A DNA stretch of 64,000 nucleotides from Echiichthys vipera (Eukaryota; Chordata; Actinopteri; Perciformes; Trachinidae). Location: positions 16,368,849 through 16,432,848 of the forward strand of contig OY829661.1 of NCBI GenBank assembly GCA_963691815.1, in the 5' to 3' direction. Numbering within the stretch: the first letter of the stretch is position 1; each line of letters begins with the position of its first letter. Shown piece by piece: positions 10,819-24,700 of the stretch. Under the pieces are notes generated by a model that did no database searches, was not told where the DNA came from, and saw nothing but the letters and a program-made list of their open reading frames with translations. A program made the translations under genes and the position numbers.

Positions 10819-13800
10819 ATACAAATTAATTCTAAATCTAACCCTAATGACTCACAAATGCACACACAGTTGTTCTGGATGTTTGTGTTCCCTTTTCATT
10901 TTGGCTGCGCTTCATTTCATTTGCATTAGATAGAAATGTGATTTGACTTCATTTGTGATGAATTGGATTGTTTCAGCTCTATTTTTTTTTTCATTAGACC
11001 CTCCCTGCCCTGTAACTTGTGTGTAACAGACACCTACCATTACAGGAAAATAGTACTTTTATTGCTTTAGCATTGTTGAAAAAACAGGTCAAAGGAACAG
11101 GAAATATTGTTTTTCAAATTAGGTGATGCTTACATTACTCACAATGCAACTTGACTGCAGACAATTTGGTCAGATGTTCAGGTGCGTTATCTTAGTAGCA
11201 GCTAAAGTACTCTCAGCCTGTTGGCGGCCTGGTCGAATCATTTCTTTATAACTCTGCACCCCCAATTTTGTTTCATTGTCAAACTTGTACTCTTAAGCCC
11301 CAACCAGCACTGTCTCAAGTGACATACCCTGAGGGAACTTCGCACAGCTCCTTCTGGGAACGCTAAAGGCAGCAGTATTCTTCCCCAAGACCAGCAATCC
11401 GTGTAAAATTAGAGGTCCCATATTGTAAAAAGGGAGATTTTCATGTTTGTTTTATTATAAAGCAGGTTGAGGTGCTATATAAATACTGTGATATTATCAA
11501 AATGCTCAATCCACAGAGAAATGCATACAGCCTGTATTCAGAAACCGTGTCTTTAAAAAAGCTGTCAGGACTTTTATACGGTTGTGATGTCACAGATTTA
11601 TTATATATAGGTAGAAAGTGCCACTACAGTGCAGTTACTGTCATTTCGCCGTCTGCAGTGACGGTTCAGAGACACAGAGAATGCAAATGTGGAATTTTAA
11701 AATGGGCAAAATATGTCACCTTTAATCCCAAAATGATGTACTGAAGTGAAGTTACTTTAGTAATTTTGTCAAAGCTAAACCAGAGCCAAAGACATTATCC
11801 AACTTTTCATATGCATTGCAGATTAGTAAATTGAAGTGTAAAAACCCGGCACTGTCCTTTTAAATCATAGCTAATCTACTGACTAATTGTCTCTCTATGT
11901 GGTGTTACCCCCATCACACTCTTTTTCAGTATAATGTGATGCCCACTTTGTTTTTGTTGTGATACTACGTGAGCCCAAAGTCTGCGTGATATTAGAGTGC
12001 TATTTCTGAAGTGCACTTTTCCATGGGAGAATTTTTCTCCTGCAGTGAAATAGATTATGCATGCACATCCATGTGTACCCACAGATGCCTGTCAGATGTA
12101 GAAGCATAAGTCAGGATGATGAAATATTTCCTCACCACTTCTACCCCCTTAAAACTGAAGACCATGCCCTCTCGTTTTTATAGGATATAACAACAGGATG
12201 TTTTTCCTCCTCAGAGTGACTGAAAACTCAAAAGGTCAGGTCAGACAGGGTAGATTTTGGACGGCAGCTGTCATTTGAATTGTTTCGGGATACGTCTACT
12301 GTGCTGCGATGGCAGTGATGAGTGACCTACTGAGCAAAGTGTATTAACAGAGAGAAACAATGTTTACAATTAGTATAAGTAACAAAAAAAGTCTGATGTC
12401 ATGCTCATTTTCAGGTTCATACTTGTATTTTGGGTTTCTACAAAAGAAACACTGTTTCTCATCATGTCTGTCTGAATTAGAGCCAGGCTGATTTATCAGT
12501 CACCCAATATTATTGGCCGATTTTGGCCTATCACAGACATATTTGTATAAACTGGCAATTGGCGTATTCATAAAAAGATACATAATAACAATAATACATA
12601 AAAAGATGCTTGGGAATGGTGTCATCTAGCAATTTATTTTAGTTTAATATATTCTTTATTTAAATTTTCTGCAATTGACTGATATTTTTTTATTTCCATA
12701 AATTCTTTATTTTCTCAGTGATCATATCTAGAATTAGTTGACCATGTAATACATTGTAGTTATAATGATGTTAAATATTCTTTAATAAAGTAATTCGTTT
12801 TAAAAGGCGACCTTCTGAATACCTTTGCCGAGTGATATCCTTGTAAAGTCCACGTAGGAAAGGTTTATTTTCATTCCAGCTCAAAAATGCACTATATTAA
12901 TTTCCCCTCTTTAAAATCAGAATTGGTATTGGTCTCAAAAATCCCATATCGATCAGGCCCTGTTCTGAATATTCCTGTGTTCACTCTCTGTCTGAAACAT
13001 TTTTTTAGCCCCAGTCTCTTTAACCCTCATTGGTACATTTTGATATTGTACAGTATCTTTTTATACTTCTCCTTCAAATGTTATCGGCCTGATCCAACCC
13101 CTTTGATGTCTTTTGTTAGCAGCTGGCAATCTGCCCGAGGAATTTTTAGACTTTTTAGTCGAGTTTGCTGCGTTGGCAGGCAGCGACTTATTGTACAATA
13201 TGAGTGGAAATGGAGAGGTTAGAGTCTGTAGCTGCTTCATGACTTTGATTTGTCATTGTCAAAGTCTGATATAAGCTATGAGCTGGGAACATCTTCCTGC
13301 TCTCACTGCTAAGATGGTTGATGAGTTCACGTTATTCCCACATAGACAGAAACTGGCATTTTGAAAGTTTTCATCTTATCAAGGGCTCGTTGCCGAGGGG
13401 CATTTGTGTTAAGGCCATTGCTGTGTCGCCATACCTTGTGATGACAGTTCTGCTGAGTTTTCTTAAAACTAATGCAAAATGCTTTGGGGGTTGTTCTGTC
13501 TTTGATGTGTACTTTTGTGATAAGCGTCGGCGCTGATGTTTCACAGCTGAATAGTATTTCATTTTGCAATCTACAGAAAAGATAAAATAAAAACAGATCA
13601 CCGAAACTGTGCAAGCGAATCGTGCCAAAGTCAAACTAGGCCGAGCTTGTCAGACCTCCCCCTTGGTGGGGTGTATGTGTCAGAGATATGGTGTAACTGC
13701 AGGAGACGCTCTGCATTTCTCACAGTGAAATCTGCCCTCTACCTGAGACTCCAGACTGGAGTCAGATAACCAGCACTGGCTGGTGACCTCAGGGTTTTCA

Positions 13801-16800
13801 CAGAACCTACAGGCTTTCAAGGACAGGAACACTCAGCCTCCCAAAGAGTTGAGAATCCTTAAAAAATTATTTATTGATGGCATTTACTCAATTGTACTCT
13901 GCTTGTGCATTTAAACATGCACACGATTTTAGGTTCAGGTTATTAATGCGTCGGCCGCAGCAGCGACACTTTAAAGGAGGAAAGATTTATACAAGCTTTC
14001 TTCGGCTCAGAGAGGCTTTACTTTGCTTGAACAGAAGAATGAATATGCATGTGAGACTTAATTTCAGAAACAAAAGCAAACCGAATCAGCAACAGCTTCA
14101 GATTTACTCAGCAAAGTGGCCTCTTAGTGGCTCACTTTGATATCATAAATAAAGCATTGCATTAAAGTCTAATCGGGCAGAACCTCTCAACCTAATTCAC
14201 TAATGAGATTGAACGTTTTCATTCTCAGTGACAAGATATATGTCCCCATCTCCACATTACACAGATTAAATATTGAGCCGGACTCCATTAGTTATATTGA
14301 GCGTCGTGAAACCAGTAACCAAACCATCTTAGCGTCGCAGGTGAGCTCCTCTGAGACTGCACAGTGTGGGGACGCAGGACGGCGGCGGGCTGGGAATGAT
14401 TTCAGGACATATATAGCTTTGTTGTCTCTCAACCCGACATGAATTAAACTTCAAGGGGCATGCGCTTTTGGTGATTAGACCATATTTTGTGTCCTTCAGA
14501 AAACAAGCTGAGAGAAACCAGTGAGTGCTGGGTCGCAAATCGTCTTCATAGCCACTGTATCAGCTGTTTTTTCGCTCAGGTGTGTTACCAGACACAGAGG
14601 CTTAATGTGACGCTCATTGATACTGGGAGGATACCAAGGTTAAGGTTAGAATTTGATTTAGATTAAGGTTTGGACACACTAACATGAACACTATTACAAA
14701 TATGTGTCTGTGTGTATCCATATCATAAAATAAGATATAGGGGCCTGATAAAGGAACGCAAACCATTAATAAAAAATGACTTAAAGTGTCAGTTCATCCA
14801 AATTACAACACGTACTAGCCTGTTTTGATTCCCAGGGCATCAAATACGGTTGTTTCTTTTTGTCATTGCTTTCTTCATTTGATACCGACTTTTTAGCATC
14901 TGTATGGAACACACCAGAACAGCAAAGCCATTCATGGAATAATTAGACCCTCAGCAAGCGCTTCAGGATTAAGGGGCGCAATGTCCTTGTGGAGGAGGTC
15001 GTGGTTGGGGATGTGTCGACCAATTACTGGACTTTTACCCTGGAGGCGGCGGCTCATGTCCTGTTCATGTCCCATGTGTCCGGTGCCTCGCTGTAGTTAC
15101 ATTATACACACACTTAATTTAACCTCACGCATAATCTTTTCCTTATCCTAGCCACAGGATTTTGCTGCCTATACCTTACCACATAGTTTAACTATGCCTT
15201 CCCCATGTTTAAAACAGCAACCATAGTGTAGCGTTGCAGAAACTGCAATGTCGAACGGTTGGTCCAGACGTTCCCATTCTCAAGAGGGTGAATTCTGTTG
15301 ACTTTGGTAATCCCCTGACATTTCCTCTAGGACAGGGGTTCCCAAACTTTTTCAACTTGAGAACCCAAAGAGAAATTTTAAATCTCCCCTGGACCCAATT
15401 TTACAAAAATACATCATGAAATCCTTTAACTTGGTGTGTTTAAAAAAAATTCAGCCTGTTGTAACTCATTTAAAAGTGCTCTGTTTCATCAACTGTTTTT
15501 AGGCCTGACTCAGTGTCCTCCATGTTATATAATTTACCTTGATTTAAAACAGATAAAAGCAGATGTAGTCTCCTCCACCTCTCTGTCATAACTGTGGGTT
15601 CTGCTGCGGGCATGGAATATATGATGGTCTGAGGTAAAGGGCCCTTGAGTATTGTATTTCAGGTCATCCATTACCATAATTGCTTTTACCCACCAAGTAG
15701 GCTTTCCTTATGCAACCGGCATGTAAATGTTTAATTACATTTTGAGGTAACAAACTTTGTAACTGCTTTTGACAGGACGGGTTTGTTGTTTAAAATGTAA
15801 AATAAAACGCTGCTTGTGCTGTGTGCAAACAATAGATTTAGCTGCTTTCAGAGCTCTAATTCTGTAAGTAAGAAACGGTAGCATAGTGCAGTCACAGCTT
15901 GTGTTACCGTGTCTACATTACAGTCACTTGGAAAGCCGAACAAGATGAGCTGTGGTTAGAGTTACACACTTCTCCGACAGATGTCAGTTTGTTAAAGGAG
16001 CTCGGTGTCGCTCATTTGATATGAACAACTGCCACTGAAAATTTAATCCATGTGTTTTCTGTGTTTGGGGGAAACTTTGATTGCAGCCTTTAAATAAATC
16101 TAAATGAGCTGTAGAGGCTTTGTGGGTCAGTTGTTCTGTTTGTGCTGGGACACATGTTTGCTGTGGTTTTTCTGTTTTTGTTGTAATGTGCCAGCTTGTT
16201 GACAGTTGATATTTCTTGTACAATGGCTGTTAGACATAATTGGCTCCGAAGCTATAATAGGCATGCTTTGTCTGTGGCTTTAGTGAAGGTTGTGTGTTAA
16301 ACCAAAGCAGGCGGCTATAGTGTCAGAGTGCCTTCCAAGCTGTCAAGCTGTAACATGGGGTGCATCCATGTGTGTCTGTGAGAAAAGTGGCGGTGCACCA
16401 TTTTATTGATTTCTTTTGTCCTTGAACATGTTGGATAGGGGGCTTTTATTCCAATGTGAAAGATATGACTACTCCAGCAATTTAGTTTTATGTAGCATAT
16501 CACTGCTTAATTTACAATCTAGGTCACTGATCCCATTAGGCCTCCAGGATTGGGACAGGTTTTTTTTAATTCTATAATAAGAAACTCCAAATTAAGCTAA
16601 ATGGAGAGTAGTTGGCAAAATGCCGAATTGTGATGTGTCCCTCCAGTGTGTGTGTGTGTGTGAGAGAGATATGATGAACATTTGATTTCATACAGAATTA
16701 AAACGACTGTTTTGATATCAACATACCCTGCGTATTTCACACCTTCGCAGCTAAGGGAGTATATGAAAATGATTTGAGAGAGTAGAGGGGGATTAACCTT

Positions 16801-19800
16801 ATGACTGACCTTATAAAAAAGCAAAATGTGGTTTGGACCCTCCCTTTGACAGAGAATATTATAACACCTACCCCACTGTAACTCCGTCTCAACTCAACTC
16901 CGATTTTCAAGGTTAATATATTAATGGAACAAAATTGAATTGCATGTTAAGAGTGGAATAAACAATTTGGTTCTGTTATAATGTAGATTAAAGTGAACTG
17001 TTGGCTAGTTAAAAGACTGCAACTCTTTAGAGAAGGTATGTACATTCCCTAATAACTATAAAGATCTGCATCTACTGTGTCTGAAAACTGATATGCCACT
17101 AGAAAATGCATGCAAAGATACGATGGTTGTCCCCTGCATGATACACACAATTGCATGTATGTGTAACGTTTTTTGTATGTGTCGATTTAAGCTTGTTTTA
17201 CAGTAAACTCTGCAAGAAAATTATGAAATTGAATATAAATTCAGACCATAAGCAACGTAAAGAAAAAAAGACATAACACTCCCCTTTTTCTGACCCCTAA
17301 AAATATTTGTATAGTCCCTAATCTTAAAATGTTTTCCATTATTCTTAATTTTTTATTCATAAAGCCATCTGGGTAAACTCCCATCGTATATTTGTACGTT
17401 CACAGAGACCTGACTAGCATTACAGTCTTACATCACAAGAAACTAATAGAGAACTGGTCTCTGCCTGATTTTAATGCTACAATAACGTATGATGGTGAGT
17501 TAATTGGTACTTGTCACTCTGCATAGGTTTTTTTAATATATTTATTCATAAGTCAATGTATTTCTTGTCATTGTTGTTGTCTCTAACTTTGCATGCTGCT
17601 GTCGTGGCCAGTCACCAGTCACAGGAGATAATTTATTTGATGGGTTAATTTAAAAAAATCTTTTTGTGTAATGCCTTCAGGTATAGGCTATTTGTGGATT
17701 GGAAAAAAGTCCCTGATCATCAAAACTACACATTTAGAATATTAAAGATGAACTAACCTGTGTGACTCCTGCTCTCCAAGATGCTAAACGGCAAGCAAAA
17801 ACATTGTAATATATGTACATATTTTCATTTTAATATAGACAAGTCACCGGACATTGTATACGCACATTAAGGAGGTGTGCGACAAAATGTAATCATGTGC
17901 AGTTTTTCCTTTCCCCTCCTTCAGAGAGGCTTCTGCTCTCATGGCAAAAAAACAGCCGCCAGGAAACCTCGCTTGAATTTGCTGACAGCAACATTTTGTG
18001 AAATATCTGCTGCCAGTTGTGACGGCCTGTATGCAGGCACAGGACCTTGAGGTGATTGAGTGGATAGAGCAGGATCAGCTTTGGAGGAATATCAGAGTGG
18101 CGTATCAAAAACAGCAATTATTTGACAAATGTAGGGGAAGCTAATACAGTTTGATAGTATTTAATCTGCAACCCACACACGCAAATGTAAAATTCAGAGA
18201 GAGGAGTGAAATCGAGAGAGTGTATCATTGAGTGTAAGCATGATCAGGGATCACCGTGAAAGAGCTGGTGATGGTGGTCATAGGCTTAGTCGTTAGTTCA
18301 GGGTGAATACACTGAGCAGTGAATCTTCTGGTCGGAGATTGGATTGAAAATGATGGGGGGGGGGGGGGGGGTACAAGAGGAGGCAGCTGAGGTGACCATG
18401 TGAGGAAGCTGCCGTGTGTGAGAGACGCCAGGGTGGAGAAGAGTGATGACGGGTGTTGAAATCCACCCACACTGTGTCCCCAGTGGAACAGCCTACCTTC
18501 TGGTCGGGGTGGCCAGGCGATCAGAAGCTAATGTTAATGTGGAGGCAGCAGATGTCCTCATCACTATAATTCTTTAAACTTAAATGCATATACAGAATGC
18601 TGCTAATGTAACTCTTATTTTTATAATACGTTTTATTCAAGGATTCTCAAAGCAGAACGTAATGGAGACACGTGGAAAAAGACTATTTGATCTATCTTAT
18701 TACAAATTGCATACTTTACATGAATTATTGTACTTTAGTGTGGAAATGTGATCTCTTCAAATGTCTTGTTCTGTTTAAACAAAAGTCAAATACTCCCATT
18801 TATTCAGTTTACACATATAAACTGACGAAGCAAAATCTTAACATTTGTGGACATGAAACTAGAGACATTTTGTCATATTTTTATTATTTCTGCTTGAAAA
18901 ATCACATCAAAATAGTTGCTGACTATTTTTTTGCAAATTGATTAATTGACTTACTGTTTTAGCTTTGAGTAACTCTATCTTCCAGACAGCCGTTGTAGTC
19001 CATTAATTCCACTTTAATATGGAAATTAAGCTTGAAAAGGCTTGGAGCTTCAGAAGGATTTTCTTACCATACAGGAATTAATAGAAACAAATGGCTGTCC
19101 AAAAGGCAGGAAAAAAACACTGGTATTCTTTGGAAAATGTATTCAGAAAACAATGGCATGAAATGACAGTGTTGCAACCATCATCATATAAAGATCTACA
19201 CACTGCATTAAAAGCTTTCAGTGATCTTAACTGTTCAGCATTTCAATCTAACAGAGATCTTTTTCAGGCATTGTCTTTATTTTGACAATGACTGAAGAAG
19301 ATCTCTGTTAGACTGCTGGGAGCTTTCAATACAGTGTGCAGTTCTTTTCCTGATTCTTGCATTGATCAATTTGATCCAGCACCTGGAAATGTTTTTTTGG
19401 GATGTACCTACATTAAATCTCTGTTTCATCATATATAGTGAACATACCTGAAGGTCATTTCATCCCCTTTTCATATCATTTATTCATTATTTTCTTTTCC
19501 TCCTCCAAATGTTATTTTGAGCACTACACAGTGATTTGGATCAATTTCATTTTCTTGGAAATCCTCAAAATAATGCTTTGGGACATTTGTCCTAAATGTG
19601 CAACAACTGGGGGGAAACTGCTAATGCCCTTAAGAAGTGTGACTTAGAAATGCAACTTAATGACTCAAAGCTATTTGTGACTTATTGTTTAATGGGATTT
19701 AATGATTTCCTGTAGCTAGCTGTGTCACCATGATGGAAATGTTACCCTCCGTTAGCCTCACCATGCCCTTTTGTTGCAGTTATTTATGGTGGACAACGCA

Positions 19801-21652
19801 GCTGATGACTGGAGGATAGCCATGACATATGAGCGCATCTTCTTCATCTGCCTGGAGATCCTGGTGTGTGCCATCCACCCCATCCCAGGGAACTACACCT
19901 TCACTTGGACGGCACGCCTGGCCTACTCCTATGTGCCATCCAAGACGGATGCAGATGTGGACATCATCCTGTCCATCCCCATGTTCCTGCGGCTGTACCT
20001 CATCGCTCGTGTCATGCTGCTGCACAGCAAGCTCTTCACGGACGCCTCGTCCCGCAGCATCGGTGCACTCAACAAGATTAACTTTAACACACGCTTCGTG
20101 ATGAAGACCCTCATGACCATCTGTCCAGGCACCGTGCTGCTGGTCTTCACCATCTCACTGTGGATCATCGCTGCATGGACTGTGAGAGCTTGCGAAAGGT
20201 GCCTGGATCCGTTTCTCACGTTATGCAGCACTGCTCAGCATGAAACATAGATAAGGCATAAAAATAGATAATGTACACACTTCTGCGCTCACTCTGTGCC
20301 CGGGCATCAAGAGAGTAAGATTTACAAGAAAGGATTAAAGACCCAGAGTATTCTTAAAACACATTTGATCCTTTGTACTGTCCTTCAGTACATTGGATTT
20401 TTATTTTTATTTTAATGAGAATTAGTAATAAAGTGAAGTTGGAGTGGACCGGGTGCATGAAGGTCAGTCAATCTATTGCATTTATTATTTATTACAGGTA
20501 CCATGACAACCAAGACATAACCAGCAACTTTCTAGGAGCCATGTGGTTGATCTCAATCACGTTTCTCACCATTGGATATGGGGATATGGTCCCAAACACA
20601 TACTGTGGGAAAGGAGTCTGCCTCCTGACTGGCATTATGGTGAGAAAAGCAGACTGAGTGCTCACTTTATGGAGTTGTTTTTTGCAAGGCGCTGCTTCTG
20701 ATGTTGACAGAAATTAGTTATTTTTGTGAAAATAACTAATATACTAAAAATATTTCATGACTAAAAAAAATAGCAAATCAATAGAAATCCACATCGTATA
20801 TCTGTGCCTTGTCGTGTCTTGTTATTTCACAGGGTGCTGGCTGCACTGCCTTGGTGGTGGCTGTGGTGGCAAAGAAACTGGAGTTAACCAAAGCTGAAAA
20901 ACATGTCCACAATTTTATGATGGACACCCAGCTAACAAAAAGAGTAAGATCAGCATTCATGCTTTTGACATCAGATATCTAACCTTTCCATTTTCTTGAC
21001 TAAAATGTATTCTTGTTTGCGCTTTAGGTGAAAAACACAGCTGCGAATGTTCTCAGGGAGACGTGGCTCATCTATAAGAACACCAAACTGGTGAGGAAGA
21101 TGGACCACGCCAGAGTCAGGAAGCACCAGAGGAAATTTCTCCAAGCCATTCACCAGTAGGTACCCTGCTCTTAACCCCTGACCTCCTAACGCCTTTTCAT
21201 CCCGCAGTGTATTCACTTGAGTTGCAGATGCAACCTTAAATCTGACTTGTTTGACACCTGTAGCAAAAATAAGTGATGATATTATTGAACGATCTTGTAC
21301 TTGTTTCGCTTGACTTGACTGACTTTAAATTTGCAGATGTGAAAATGAGTTGGCCTGTTGATTCTTCGTCATAAAGAGTGGTAATATATGCAACAGAACC
21401 ACATTTATGTAAACTGTATTCACTGATACAATAGAGGTTCTTGTAATTCATTTATATCAAAAACAGAGTAAGAATTGTCAGTGTAAAAGTGACATATTTT
21501 ATGTTAAAAATGGCATTTTCTCTTAATAGGTTGAGCGAAACATCCCCTGTTTCTAGGATATTGTGGAAATAGTCAGTCCAGTTTTACAGACGGATTCCTG
21601 ATGTTGACCTTGATATATTCTCAAGTTACCGACTTCACAGCAGTTTGATACT

Positions 21653-21723
<71 letters not shown>

Positions 21724-24700
21724 ACCTTTTGCTGTCAGTTTGACTTGTGTGTTTCCTTCGCTGTAAATCAGATGTCTGGCTGACCTCTGGGGTGACACAT
21801 TTGGGTGTCTACTTTTCTAGCGGCTGGTTACACACTTACCTGTCAGCTAGTCTTCTAGAGGGTCCCAGAGGATCCCCAAAGTGCTATAAAACTCCAAAAC
21901 AGTATTGATTTTAGCCTCCCCTCACTCTTGTTTTTCTTCAACCTACAGTGCTTACAAGCACATCCGGTCTGTGGCTTATTTCAATAACTGGCAATCAACT
22001 CAGTGCTTTATTATAATAAGTAAGGTGTGTTATTATGTAGCTTTATGCTCAAGTAAAATGTCCGCTGTGTGTTTGCTTTCTGTGGTTTTTACGTATGTAT
22101 ATGGGTCTTTGTGGTGTGCAACTTTGATTTGCTCATGAATCTTTTGAACATACATTTACATTTCAAAGACATTAGGATGTTTGATTACAAGACAGAGAGG
22201 TAGAGAAACACAGACTATCCGCTGCTGCTGCAACCTGCATCCAGATTTGTTCCATTTAATAGCATTTTTGTCATGGCTGCCTTGTCGAATCATTATGTTT
22301 GCAGCGGCGGTGACCGTGTCTCATGTGCAACTCCTGTTCTCTAGGACAGTCTAATAATGGAAATCCCTCAGAGCTAAAACTAAATCTATAGAGAACCAGT
22401 TTCTCTGGGCGGAAAAAAGTCACGTCCAGCTCTGTGTGCAAGGACAATTAGTCAGCGTGGTATCAACATCCTCCCGTCACACCTATATCTGTTTTGTTCC
22501 TGAGGTAGTGTGTTCGCAGGCCTTATCTTGGAGAGTTGCCTCATAGGAGAGATGAATATGGGACAGAAAGTGGCCTGACAGTGAACGGATCACTCAAGTG
22601 GAGGGTTGGAAAAGGCCTACAGCCATCCTTTGGCTTGTCATGAAGTGATAGCACACATCAAATCAGTTTTCATTGTGCCTGTTTTCCTCAGGTGAAAGCT
22701 GCGAGACGGTGTGAAAAACTTTCACAGAAGTCTTTATCAATCACCCTAAAGGAGGTGAGGTGTAAAATGCAGCCGTAGACGCTTCGAGGCACTGTCTGTG
22801 TTGGTGTTTGTTTCTTTGTTGTTTACTGGGAGTTTGTTTTGAGTTACTGTATTTCTGATAACCAGGACTAGTGTGGAAGAAAAGGGATTAGAGTTAGAGA
22901 GCAAGCAGAGCTGCAGCTACGAGAAACAGAGAGAGATAACACGCCAGTTGCAAGAAGAAATAAGTTGAGGAATGTTGTCGCTGCTGTTCAGAGGTGAGGT
23001 GACGGCGTAGAGATGAGGGTTCCAGCAGCCAGACTTGAGCGAAACAGATTTTGCCATCTGAATATGTTTATCTGATGTTGTAATAATTCATTTGTCTACT
23101 TCATGTTTCCTTTTTTTCCTGTTTGTGTCGACACAATGCAATAGAGCTCGAAAGTAAGTCTTCGCCTCACATGTAGATACAGACCTGTTGTGTGCATGCT
23201 AACGAGAGCTTGTCCTTGAACCCAATAATGTGACTAAAAAATTACACTCCCTCATTTGATAAGTGAAATTCATGCCACAAAAATAATGCTGTAGCTTCCA
23301 ATGATTGAATCGGTTCACATGACACAATCATATTGGTGCCAGATTATTTCATTTAAGATGCTACAAATGTTTTTTATTTATATGTCTGTTCGACTGAGTA
23401 GCACGGCAATTTGATACACCTCAGTCTCACATTTGTCATTCAAACAAATAGCATTAAATAACCCGCACAAACACCTGTTTACATCTTATTATTGACTAGA
23501 CTCATGCTGCACTTTGTAAACACACCCACAGATGCATATTAAGTGAATTTCAATTATCGGTGATGGAGGGTGTTTTTCTTTCCATTTCTGCATGGATGTG
23601 ATGAGAATTTGATCTTTAATCAGAAAAGCCCCTGATTAAACTCCAGTCAACTGTGCTTTCACGTACCGAAGGATGACGACTAGAGCTCTACAGGAGACAG
23701 ACCTGCAGTAGCAGTAGCAAGTATATAATTTACAATATCCCTCAAGTCATGTTATACAACTTAGCAGTCATGCTCATACAGATCAGGGCTCGGGGTCATC
23801 TTTCGGCGTGTGGAACCATTGTTACGCCTGTTGCTACATTTGCAGCCACATTTACTCCATTTCTCTGTTGGATGACACGGTAGCAAAGACGCTGATCTGG
23901 TGTTATCATGGCTGGTGAACAGCATAATAACACGGACATGTATCTGTCAAGCATTTCTGCACTAGAAAGAATTAGCAGAGTTAGCCATAGACCCTGATTA
24001 AAGGTCCCATTTTGTAAAATAGTGAGATGTCTTTTTTTAATTTATTGTAGAGCAGGTCAAAGTACCATATAAGTAATGTGAAAGTATCAAAACACTCATC
24101 TTATTTATTATTATGAAACTGTGCCTTTAAACAAGCCATCAAGACTTCTGTACAGTTGTGATGTCACAACTTTACAATATATAGGTAGAAAGTAGTTACA
24201 GCGCTGTTTCAGTCATCCCCCGGCTGCAATGACGGTGCAGCGATGCCAAAAGTGTAGATGCAGAAGACCCGGAGAACCTGACCAATCGGAGCAGAGTGGG
24301 GGTTTTTTCGGGAAGGGGGACTTGAGTGTTTAAGGGTGAATATCTGTATATTCAGACAGTGTGAAAATAAGGGTTTTTTTACATTAAGGCATGTAAACAT
24401 GTTCTAGAAAACCTAATGACCCTGATAATGAGCTTAGTATGTTTCCTTTAAACACTCCTGAGGCTATTCAAATGGTGCAGTTTATCACACCACAGGCATG
24501 ATGTTGCATGCATGCAACCAAATGTCTTATATGTTTTAGGCCATTACAGCTGTTGAGTCAAGTGTCTCAGTATAATGAGACCATCCCCTTGGAGAACACT
24601 GTCACTTTCCATCTACAAGGTTAAAGTGGGAATCATAGCAGGAGACAGAGCAGGGAGTGCTTTTTAGCTCATAGATCAGTGGAGAAACAGGAAAGTGACC

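Larger units (their letters stand above)
8482..19779. other. kcnn2: kcnn2 intron 2 (11.3 kb)
   Basis: The intron holds a LINE fragment, a CA array, a family A MITE, an hAT-type MITE, a poly-G run and a 146-bp foldback (each listed separately). The rest (8.5-10.2, 13-15.2, 15.9-18.3 and 18.5-19.1 kb) shows no exon or RNA gene that I can support. A poly-C run sits at 9550-9561. The tract 13.87-14.25 kb is unusually free of simple repeats and could be regulatory, but this is untested. Confidence 0.6.

Noticed and set aside
19780..20231. Overlapping ORFs in other frames of kcnn2 exon 3
   Set aside because: The exon matches SK2 in one frame across its whole length; the others are incidental.
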